Below are positions 51,913-60,500 of a stretch of 64,000 nucleotides of DNA, one piece after another (the stretch's first letter is position 1; each line of letters opens with the position of its first letter). The position numbers were made by a program, and so were the translations under genes. The stretch comes from Clostridium sardiniense (GTDB lineage: Bacteria > Bacillota > Clostridia > Clostridiales > Clostridiaceae). Location: NCBI RefSeq assembly GCF_016907995.1, contig NZ_JAFBDA010000006.1:1-64000 (forward strand), written 5' to 3'. The notes beneath the pieces were generated by a model, which searched no databases, had not been told where the DNA came from, and saw nothing but the letters and a program-made list of their open reading frames with translations.

Positions 51913-53052
51913 TTATTTAAAGTTTTTATAGTATTTAACTAAATCAGATTTCGTTATAATTCCTTTATTTTGAGGAATCATAAGCTCGTCTACATTTTTG
52001 CCAATAAGCTTAGAATCTATTAAATATTCTTTATTTAATAAATTTTGAGCCCAATAGATTACATTATCTACAGTAGGTGTATCCACTACACAAATCTCAG
52101 CAAAAGCTTTTATTATACATAATCCAAATTGAATATCTTCTATAAAGTATCTGGAGCTTAAATCAGGTATATAATTTTCAGAAGAAGCATTTGCCATTGG
52201 AGTTCTAATTCCTTTAAATCCAGGTGCAGTTCTAATTTCATTAGTTAATTCTTCAGGAATTGATATTTTATATCTTAATTTTATCTTTTCAAAATCATCT
52301 CTATTAAAATCATTAAATTCATTTAATGAATCTACTATTGTTCCTAATTCATCATCAAGTTTTAATAAAGTATCAGAAGCTAAATTTCCCCATTCTTCAT
52401 AAAAGTACGGATTTCTGTCGTAAGTTACGCCAGATTTATAATCTTTAAAAAGTTCATAAAGCCTTGATGGATGCATAGTAGGGTTTGAAGGAGACAATGT
52501 TATTGATAAATAGTTGTCTAATGGATAACAATTAATGTCTATTAAATTAGTCATTGTCTTGCAAACACTATCTGAATACTTATGTGGTATTACGCTAAGT
52601 TTCATAAATTTATTTTTTTGCTTTAAGTGAATACATTCACCGTAAGATTCTAATCTTGTTATAGAAGGCACTCTTTGACTTCCAAAGAATATACAACCCT
52701 TTTCTAACAGTTCGTCTATAAAGAATTCTTTTCCACCAAATCCAGGTATAGCCCCTATTACAGTTCCTTGACTCACGTATTTACTTACTTCCTTTAGTGT
52801 TTTTTCCATCATGAAAGATGGGTGAGTTATTAAAATGTAGTCAGAATTACAAACAACTTCTTCTAAACTAGAAGTAATACAGTGCAATTTTACATTATGA
52901 GATAAATTTTTTTCTTCCTCAATTAAAACTAAAGTTTCTTTAAATGATTCAGGCTTGGATGTATGTATCCAAATTTTACAGTTTTCTTTTGTTGATGCAT
53001 ATGCAGCAAGATAAGTACCTATATTACCTGCACCTATTATTCCAATATTCAT
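51913..53052 (-). CDS. NAD(P)-dependent octopine/nopaline (opine) dehydrogenase family protein
   Basis: The 379-residue protein has an N-terminal Rossmann motif GIIGAGNIGTYLAAY and the conserved IPGFGGKEFF. The C-terminal opine-dehydrogenase domain carries the catalytic-region His in NPTMHPSRLYELFKDY. Members reductively join an alpha-keto acid to an amine (opines, staphylopine-type metallophores). No nicotianamine-like synthase or metal ABC system is adjacent, so it may use a simple amino acid. A GGGGG site precedes the ATG on the minus strand. Monocistronic. Confidence 0.82.
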   Translation of the reverse strand: MNIGIIGAGNIGTYLAAYASTKENCKIWIHTSKPESFKETLVLIEEEKNLSHNVKLHCITSSLEEVVCNSDYILITHPSFMMEKTLKEVSKYVSQGTVIGAIPGFGGKEFFIDELLEKGCIFFGSQRVPSITRLESYGECIHLKQKNKFMKLSVIPHKYSDSVCKTMTNLIDINCYPLDNYLSITLSPSNPTMHPSRLYELFKDYKSGVTYDRNPYFYEEWGNLASDTLLKLDDELGTIVDSLNEFNDFNRDDFEKIKLRYKISIPEELTNEIRTAPGFKGIRTPMANASSENYIPDLSSRYFIEDIQFGLCIIKAFAEICVVDTPTVDNVIYWAQNLLNKEYLIDSKLIGKNVDELMIPQNKGIITKSDLVKYYKNFK

Positions 53053-53534
53053 ATTCTAATCCCCCTAGTCTTAAATTATAAATTTTATTAAGTATATGAA
53101 ATTTTAATTAATACAGTTTGTTAACACAATATAAACTAAAAGTTTAAAAAAAATTAACAATATGATTAGATATTATATCATATTTACTTATAAATATTAA
53201 ACTTTAGTATTTTAATATAATATTTTTTTTTAAGGAAAGACTATTATGAAAGAGAAGAATGAAAAAAGAATAGATAAGTATATATATAATTAGTAAATAG
53301 TTAATATGAAACAGAAAGTTTAGAAATTTTAGTTGTTTTTATCTAAGTTTAAGATATTAGAAATTTATTTTAGCAATTTATAATAGGTTTTGAATTTATT
53401 TTAGTAATTTAATTACTTAAGTAAGTTAATTAGAGAAAGTAATAAAAGAGTAAAAGTTTAAAAATTAAATTTAATAGTATACTGATTTTAAATATTGTAA
53501 TAAATTTTAACGTTTAAAATAGGAGGAATATATT
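53053..53534. other. 482-bp AT-rich intergenic region
   Basis: No supported gene. A 19-base near-identical direct repeat (AATTTATTTTAGCAATTTA at 53362 and AATTTATTTTAGTAATTTA at 53393) and a 12-base palindrome TTACTTAAGTAA (53413-53424) lie upstream of the lipoprotein gene. A 14-codon ORF at 53247 has a weak ribosome-binding site and is not called. Confidence 0.45.
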
Positions 53535-54173
53535 ATGAAAAAAGCGATGTTAGTATTAGTAATAGGATTAATTGGGTCAGCATTATTAGTTGGTTGTGGT
53601 GGCGATAAAAAAGAAACAGCAAACAATCAAAATAATAATAGCCAAACAGAGCAGGCAAAAGAAAATAATACTCCAGAATATAAGGAAGTATATAAGAGTG
53701 GTTTTTATGAAGTAGGTAAGGATCTACCAGCTGGTGAATATTTAATAATGAGAGATAAATTAAATAAGCAAGCAGAAACCTCAGTTGCAGTAACAAAAGA
53801 TAGCAAAAAAGAAGATGAGATATTTGATGAAAGTATGATGGGAAATATTTATGTAATTTTACAAAACGGACAATATCTTGAAGTAAAGAATGGAGATATT
53901 TATCCAGTGGATAAAGCACCATCAAATACTCCAGAAGATAAAGTTTATAAAGATGGTATGTATAAGGTTGGAAAAGATATAAAAGCTGGAACATATGATG
54001 TTAAAGCTATAAAAAATAATGGATCTGATGATGGATCTATAGAAATTACTAAAGATAGCAGCCATAGTGATAAGAGTGTAATATCAAAGAAAGAATTTAA
54101 GGATACTGAAAAGGTAACATTAAAAGATGGTGAATATATAATATTAGATGATGCAGAAATTACTGTTAAATAA
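53535..54173 (+). CDS. Lipoprotein with two tandem GxYxVGKDxxAGxY modules
   Basis: The 212-residue precursor has a lipobox LVGC (Cys21) and an Asn/Gln-rich linker. Two repeats of about 70 residues follow: KSGFYEVGKDLPAGEYLIM (about residue 56) and KDGMYKVGKDIKAGTYDVKA (about residue 136), each followed by a short beta-rich stretch ending in an 'LKDGEYIIL'-like or 'LQNGQYLEV'-like strand. Similar modules occur in clostridial lipoproteins of unknown function. It is probably anchored on the outer membrane face. AGGAGG precedes the ATG. Confidence 0.7.
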   Translation: MKKAMLVLVIGLIGSALLVGCGGDKKETANNQNNNSQTEQAKENNTPEYKEVYKSGFYEVGKDLPAGEYLIMRDKLNKQAETSVAVTKDSKKEDEIFDESMMGNIYVILQNGQYLEVKNGDIYPVDKAPSNTPEDKVYKDGMYKVGKDIKAGTYDVKAIKNNGSDDGSIEITKDSSHSDKSVISKKEFKDTEKVTLKDGEYIILDDAEITVK

Positions 54174-54188
54174 TTTATTATAAATTTA

Positions 54189-54230
54189 AAAGCAGTTATC
54201 TATTATACTAGTATAATAGATAACTGCTTT
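54189..54230. terminator. Perfect 42-bp palindrome, terminator
   Basis: The complete palindrome (arm AAAGCAGTTATCTATTATACT) has almost no loop and ends in TTTATATT. It can end transcription in either direction. Confidence 0.75.
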
Positions 54231-54613
54231 ATATTATTAGAAAGATTAATATCATATTTTACATAATAATTTTAAGAATTTTATAAATAAAAGAGATCTA
54301 AAATTTATTTTATGTTATAAATTAGTTCATAAAAATATAGTAATATTTACGTTGAAGAATATATGAAGAGTTAAAAATATAATATCTATAAATAGATTAA
54401 CATTAAAGATAATACCGGATAAAATACCATTTTACTTATATTGTAAAAAGTTTTAAAACATTTGTTATTATGATTTAATAAAAGTCTTTTATATGATAAA
54501 AATTTGTTGTAAAATTAAATAAAATAAGTTATAAGTATCTACATAGAAATTTTAATTTGGACTTATTTAATAAATAATATCAACGTCATGATAAATGAAA
54601 AGAGGGAACAAAT
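54231..54613. other. 383-bp AT-rich intergenic region
   Basis: No supported gene, riboswitch or clear promoter apart from the ribosome-binding site AAAAGAGGG at the right edge. Confidence 0.5.
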
Positions 54614-55039
54614 ATGAATAATGAAATAAATACTGATTTATTTGCTAAAGACCTTACTGCATTAATGGAAGAGCTTAATGTTGTAAAGAAGATAAGTAAA
54701 TTTGGAGAAGATTATGATGATGTAAGAAAATCAATCGATAATCCAAGAGATAAGGAAATGTTTAGATTATCTGAATATGTTACTATATCTGAATTAGTAA
54801 GTAAGAAGCTTGAAATACCAGCAATTAAGGTATTTGAATGCATGAATAAATTATTCCGTACTTTCACTGTAAGCCAAGAAAGAATATTCAAAACATTAAC
54901 AGCAGATAGTGAAACAAGAACATTATTAGTAGAAGATTTAATAGGCAACAAGAATATAGAAGAAGTTTATGTATCTATACAAGACGAACCAAGCTTTATT
55001 GAATTATGCGACGCTTTAAGAAATGTTTATAAAGCTTAA
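54614..55039 (+). CDS. Hypothetical cytosolic protein, 141 residues
   Basis: I do not recognise the family. It is soluble, with no Cys-rich motif or signal peptide apart from a single Cys pair, and predicted mostly helical (FAKDLTALMEELNVVKKI, then LSEYVTISELVSKKLEI). The segment ISELVSKKLEIPAIKVFECM has the rhythm of a helix-turn-helix and is followed by a helical dimer-like end. AGAGGG precedes the ATG. It has its own terminator and may be a small regulator, but there is no direct evidence. Confidence 0.55.
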   Translation: MNNEINTDLFAKDLTALMEELNVVKKISKFGEDYDDVRKSIDNPRDKEMFRLSEYVTISELVSKKLEIPAIKVFECMNKLFRTFTVSQERIFKTLTADSETRTLLVEDLIGNKNIEEVYVSIQDEPSFIELCDALRNVYKA

Positions 55040-55076
55040 TACATATACAAGATATTAAATATAATATCTGTAGAGA

Positions 55077-55108
55077 AAGCCCTTAACAGAGATGTTAAGG
55101 CTTTTTTA
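55077..55108 (+). terminator. Intrinsic terminator
   Basis: AAGCCCTTAACA pairs with TGTTAAGGCTT (one bulge) and runs into six T. Confidence 0.85.
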
Positions 55109-55237
55109 GTATATAAAAATAAATATAATTTTATCTTTGTGATAAAATAGAAATATATTAATTTGATATATGTAATACTAGTATTGTATTATTGTGTAGA
55201 ATATTAATTTTTTAAATAAATAATAAGGTGTGGAGAT

Positions 55238-56401
55238 ATGGAAGATTTAAAGAGAGTAATTAGTGAAATTACAAAAGAAGATATAATAAAGGTAGTTGTT
55301 AGCAATAAAATGAACAAGGATGTTCAATATAATAAAATATCATTTGTATTAAAAGAAAATAATGAAAAACAATATTATCAAGTAGAGAAATATACTGATA
55401 AGCAAGTATTTCATGAAAATATTAATATAGATGCATTAGAAGAAAAATTATTAGAATTTGTAGGCGGAAATTATAAGCAATTATCTGCCTGGGCAAATGA
55501 GTGCACATTTGATTTGAAAATTTCTAAAAAGGGAAAAGTATTTTTAAGTAAGAAAAAAAGTGATAATGCAAAGCTAGCTAAAAAAGGACATAATAAAGAA
55601 AAAAATTACATACTTAAAGAGGGAATGATTATAGAGCCTCTTATAGATTTAGGAGTTTTTACAAAGGAAGGTAAAGTAGTTAATTCAAAATATGATAAGT
55701 ATAAACAGATAAACAGATTTGTAGAAATAATTGATGATGAAATTAAGAAAAATGATTATAAAGAACTTACAATCCTAGATTTTGGCTGTGGTAAATCTTA
55801 TCTAACATTTGTTTTATACTATTACTTTGTCAAGATTAAGAACATTAATGTAAAAATGATAGGATTAGATCTTAAAGAAGATGTAATAAAGAAGTGTAAT
55901 GAGATAGCTAAAAGATACAATTATGAAAATTTACATTTTGAACTTGGAGATATTAATGGATTTAAATATAATAATAAAGTTGATATGGTAATTACATTAC
56001 ATGCCTGTGATACAGCTACTGATTATGCTTTATATAATGCAATAAAGTGGAATAGTAAAATGATATTCTCTGTTCCTTGTTGCCAACATGAATTTAATCA
56101 TCAAATGAAGGCTGAATCACTATCAATACTTACTAAGTATGGAATAGTACAAGAGAGAGTTGCAGCACTTATGACAGATTCAGTTAGAGCTAATCTTTTA
56201 GAATGTGTAGGGTATAAAACACAACTTTTAGAATTTATAGATATAGCACATTCCCCTAAGAATATATTAATTAGAGCATCAAAATCTAATATATCTAAAG
56301 GCAAGAAAGAAAAAGCTTTAAATGAAGTTAAGGATTTAATGAATCAGTTTAACTTTAATCCAACATTATATAATTTATTAAAGGAAGATAAGTTTATTTA
56401 A
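55238..56401 (+). CDS. SAM-dependent methyltransferase (Methyltransf_32-like)
   Basis: The 387-residue protein has an N-terminal region of about 175 residues with no clear match, then a class I Rossmann methyltransferase: motif I LTILDFGCGKSYLTF, motif II MIGLDLKEDVI, then ITLHACDTATDYAL and SVPCCQHEFNHQM. The Cys-Cys-Gln-His segment and HACD are typical of the Methyltransf_32/METTL25-like group, whose known relatives methylate tRNA or rRNA. An RNA substrate is therefore plausible but not shown. The start follows AAGGTGTGGAG. Confidence 0.8.
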   Translation: MEDLKRVISEITKEDIIKVVVSNKMNKDVQYNKISFVLKENNEKQYYQVEKYTDKQVFHENINIDALEEKLLEFVGGNYKQLSAWANECTFDLKISKKGKVFLSKKKSDNAKLAKKGHNKEKNYILKEGMIIEPLIDLGVFTKEGKVVNSKYDKYKQINRFVEIIDDEIKKNDYKELTILDFGCGKSYLTFVLYYYFVKIKNINVKMIGLDLKEDVIKKCNEIAKRYNYENLHFELGDINGFKYNNKVDMVITLHACDTATDYALYNAIKWNSKMIFSVPCCQHEFNHQMKAESLSILTKYGIVQERVAALMTDSVRANLLECVGYKTQLLEFIDIAHSPKNILIRASKSNISKGKKEKALNEVKDLMNQFNFNPTLYNLLKEDKFI

Positions 56402-56517
56402 TGATTAATTTAAGAAAAAATGTAATAAATTTATATGGATATTTTAAAGGTATTGAATAAGTAATAATAATTATGATATCATAATTATTATTAATAAATA
56501 AAGTGAGGGAGAATTTA

Positions 56518-57090
56518 ATGAAGGATAAAATAACTTTAGTATATGAAAACGGTGAATACACTGTATCTATAAATGATAAATTAATAAGCATAAATAAGCA
56601 TATGGATAATGCAATTGAAAGATTTACTCAGGTAATAACTGATAATGAAATAATAAAAGCAACACCTTGGGAAGATATGATGAAAGATTTAGAAGATATA
56701 AAAGATTCAAGATTAGAAATAAATAGTGAATATCAAACTTTAACTTTTGAAAATATGAAGTATTTCTATAGAACAGGTAAAGTGTTTAATATGAAGAATG
56801 GACAAATGCAACAATTACTTGGAGGATATCACTTATTCTCATTTGTTGTTAGAATGGTTGAAGATGGATATATTAAGGACTATTTAGAAATATTAGATTT
56901 CTGTAAAGAAGTACTAGAATATAAGGTTACTTACAGAACTTCAGAAACAAGTATTACAGTTGCGAGCCCTGCATTTAATTATGGATCAGCAGAGTATAAC
57001 TTTGTTAGCGGAAAGATTAATAAAGGTGCTACTATAGAAAAGGCGAGCTTTAACACTTATAAAGAATATGTATTAAATACTTTAGGATAA
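56518..57090 (+). CDS. Hypothetical cytosolic protein, 190 residues
   Basis: I do not recognise the family. GAGGGAG is inside an in-frame GTG-led extension at 56503, so ATG 56518 is chosen. The protein starts with beta-strands (KITLVYENGEYTVSIND), has a helical middle part (EDMMKDLEDIKDSRLEI) and a Tyr/Phe-rich second half (YHLFSFVVRMVEDGYIKDYLEIL). No signal peptide or membrane segment. It follows the methyltransferase gene after 116 bases and ends at its own hairpin. Confidence 0.55.
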   Translation: MKDKITLVYENGEYTVSINDKLISINKHMDNAIERFTQVITDNEIIKATPWEDMMKDLEDIKDSRLEINSEYQTLTFENMKYFYRTGKVFNMKNGQMQQLLGGYHLFSFVVRMVEDGYIKDYLEILDFCKEVLEYKVTYRTSETSITVASPAFNYGSAEYNFVSGKINKGATIEKASFNTYKEYVLNTLG

Positions 57091-57117
57091 TAAAAGAATA
57101 TTATATTTTAAAATAAA

Positions 57118-57158
57118 AAGGCTGTCGCACTAAATAATTAGTGTGCAGCTCTTTTTTT
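57118..57158 (+). terminator. Intrinsic terminator
   Basis: AGGCTGTCGCACTAA pairs with TTAGTGTGCAGCTCT with small mismatches, and seven T follow. The sequence GGCTGTCGCACTAA also occurs at ends of some insertion sequences, but there is no element here. Confidence 0.7.
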
Positions 57159-57593
57159 GCAAATAAATACACCTTTATTTAAAAGAAATCTGTTACAAAA
57201 AAATATGATACTATTATTAATTAAAATAGACGGCCTTTTAAAAGTAAGAGATAGGTTTGAAACATTTGAAAATTTATAAAAAGTACTTTCGCATATTATA
57301 GTCTAATGGTCAGTAATATAGTGGAAATAGTAGTGATATATACATGTAAAAAGTTTACAAATATTATAAATAAATTTATAATATAGTAGAAGTCATAAAA
57401 TATAAATATATGAATATATTAATTTGTATTGCGTGCTACCAATAGGGCATTAGCTTTCTTACAAGGTTTGTAAGAGAGCTTTTTTTTATATTTCTTATGA
57501 CATCTTCATAAATAATAATGCAAACAAATCTAAAAGCACAAGGGAGGATAGAAATAATACTAAATTTTAAATTAGAAATAGGGGGGAAACTAT
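57159..57593. other. Intergenic region with promoter and leader terminator for the GH20 gene
   Basis: TTTACA (57354-57359), 17 bases and TATAAT (57377-57382) form a good promoter with a start near 57388. About 65 bases into the leader is a hairpin AGCTTTCTTAC / GTAAGAGAGCT (57452-57480) followed by eight T (an intrinsic terminator). The ribosome-binding site GGGGGG lies just before the GH20 ATG at 57594. The part left of 57350 holds no supported feature. Confidence 0.6.
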
Positions 57594-60500
57594 ATGAAAA
57601 GAAAAAGACTGATTAGTATTGTATTAACAGTTGCAATGGCTGCGAACTTTATTACTGTTAAGCCAAAAATAGTACAAGCTATGGAGAAACTGAATTTAGC
57701 CCTTAATAAACAAGTAACAGCTAGTAGTTATGAAGTGGAAAAGACTTCACCTGAGAAGGCTATAGATGGGGATATTGTAACACGTTGGGGGACAAGTAAA
57801 GATAAGGCTGCAGGTGAATGGATAGAAGTAAATTTAGAAGAATCTAAAGAAATAAAACAAATTAATATTTGTTTTGAGAGATCTGATGCAGAACAAAATA
57901 TTTTAGGATATAAAGTAGAAATAGAAAATAACGAAAAATATACAGAAGTTTATAGAAAATCTGAAAGAGCAAAGCAAAATGAAAAAATAGTGTTTGATGA
58001 AATGAAAACGGCTTCCAAGGTGAAGATAACTATTTTGGATGCAGATGGTGGAAATATCAATTGGAAAAACGTAGGGATAAATGAAGTTGAGATTTATAGT
58101 AACATTGTTAAAGAGGTTGAATCAAGAGAGGATATTAATCATGTACGTGATGCATCTATGACAGCATCTAGTGTAGAAGAAAACTTAGATAGATTAAATG
58201 CTACAAAGGCTAATGATGGGTCTAAAGATACGCGTTGGGCAAGTAATTATGAGAGTCCATCAGTACAGTGGTTAAAGGCAGAGTTTCCTGAACTAACAAA
58301 AGTAGAGCAAATTAATATTAACTTTTTAAATCGTGATGTATTACCTGGTGATTCTAATGTAGAACAATTTAGCATTAAGTACACAGATGAAGATGGAGTT
58401 GAAAAATATATTAAAAAGGATTTTGTAAATACTTCGTTAGGTTCTGGAAAAGGGTGGAATACAGATGTATCTATCTTATTAGATGACGCCATTGTTGCTA
58501 AAGATATTACAGTTTGCGAATTTGTAGCAAATAGTAGTAATTATAATAATGTAAGTATTACAGAATTAGAAGCTTATTCAAATGAACAAAGTGAAATAGT
58601 GTCATTAGATAGTATAGTTGCTGGAATTGTTGGACAAACTCTTGGACAGGATGTTGAAAAACTACCAATGCCATCAATGCCAGAGGGATATACAATTAAA
58701 TTAAATGGTGCAGACTTTGAGCAAATTATTGGTGATGATGGAACAATCGTAAGACCATTAACAGATAAAAGTGTAAAGGTTTCCTTTGAGGTAACTGAAG
58801 AGAAAACACAAGAAACAAAAAAGACTGATGATTTAGAGTTTATTGTAAAAGGCAAGAATACTCAAATAGCAAGTATGAATGAAAAACCAGTTGTTATTCC
58901 AGAAATTGCAGAGTGGTATTCAGATAGTACAAATACTATAGATATTAATAGCATGGATACAGTAGTTTACAATGATAATTCTTTAGTAGGAATTGTAGAC
59001 GAATTTATTTCTGATTATGAAAACTTTACAGGTATCAAATTAAGTAAAGTAAAGGGTAGTGCTAGAGCAAATGCATATAATTTTATAAAAGAAATTCCAG
59101 ATTCTTTATTAGGCGATGAAGGATATATAATGGATATCCAAGCAGATAGAATTATTGTAAAATCACAAAGTAGTATAGGTAATATGTATGGAATGCAAAC
59201 TATATTACAAATGTATAAACAAAATGAAAGTTCATTTAATATAGGAATAATTAGAGATTATCCTCGTTTTGAAACTCGTGGATTCCTATTTGATGTAGCA
59301 CGTAAGCCTGTTTCAATGGAAATGATCCAAGATGTTTCAAGAACTATGAGATATTATAAGATGAATGATTTACAAGTACATTTATCTGATAATTATATTT
59401 TCTTAGAGCAGTATGGAAAATTAGAAAATGAAAATGAAGCATTTAAAGCATATGAAGCTTTCCGTTTAGAATCAGGGTTAACAAATGATAAGGGAGAATC
59501 ACCTACGGCAACAGATTACTCGATTTCTAAAGAAGAATTCAACAATTTTATTACTAGCGAGAGAAATCTTGGAATGAAGATAGTTCCAGAAATAGATGTT
59601 CCAGCTCATGCTACATCTTTTACTAAAATTTGGCCAGAGATAATGGTTGCAAACAAAGTTTCTATGTTGAATGGTAATAGACCGTTAATTGACCATATTG
59701 ATGTATCTAAAAAAGAAGCTATGGATAAAATTAAAGAAATATTTGATGATTATACAAAAGGAAATAATCCAACATTTGATTCACAAACTACAGTTCATAT
59801 TGGAGCAGATGAATTCTTAGCAAATTATACTGCATACCGTAATTTCTTAAATGATTTAGTACCTTACGTAAAGGAAACTAATACTGTACGTATGTGGGGA
59901 GGATTAACTTGGATTGATGATAAAAAAACTGAAATTGAAAAGGAAGCCATTGAGAATGTAGAAATGAATCTATGGTCTAGTGATTGGGCCGATGGATTAC
60001 AAATGTATGATATGGGATATAAACTAATTAATACTATTGATGATTTTGGATATATGGTGCCTAATGGAAATAAGGGTCGTGCAAATTCTTATGGAGATTT
60101 ATTAAATATTAATCGTATCTTTAATGAGTTTGAGGCAAACCGTGTAAAAACAAAATCAGGATATAAATACGTTCCTTCTGGGGATAAACAAGTACTTGGT
60201 GCAGCTTTTGCACTTTGGAATGATAACATAGATAAGCAATCAGTTGGATTAAGCGAATCTGATTTATATTGGCGTTTCTTTGACGCTATGCCATTTTATG
60301 CTGAAAAAACTTGGGCAGCAACAGGTAAAGAAAAAGGAAGTGCAACAGCATTAAGCTCACTAGCAAATGATAAGGGTAATGGACCAAACGTAAATCCTTA
60401 CTATCAAGAAGAAAAAGAAGGTGAAATATATCAAAGTTACGATTTTGAAAATGGATTAGAAGATACTTCAGCTAATAATAGAGATTTAGTTGAGGGAACT

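Noticed and set aside
53247..53292. 14-codon ORF after AAGGAAAG upstream of the lipoprotein
   Set aside because: Too short and with weak signals; no terminator or promoter of its own could be recognised.
53533..53994. 153-codon open frame antisense to the two-module lipoprotein
   Set aside because: The product is Leu/Tyr-rich without recognisable pattern and lacks a ribosome-binding site; it mirrors the AT-rich lipoprotein gene.
57118..57158. End of an IS1182-type insertion sequence (GGCTGTCGCACTAA)
   Set aside because: Only a hairpin of a terminator is present; no second end, transposase fragment or target duplication was seen.
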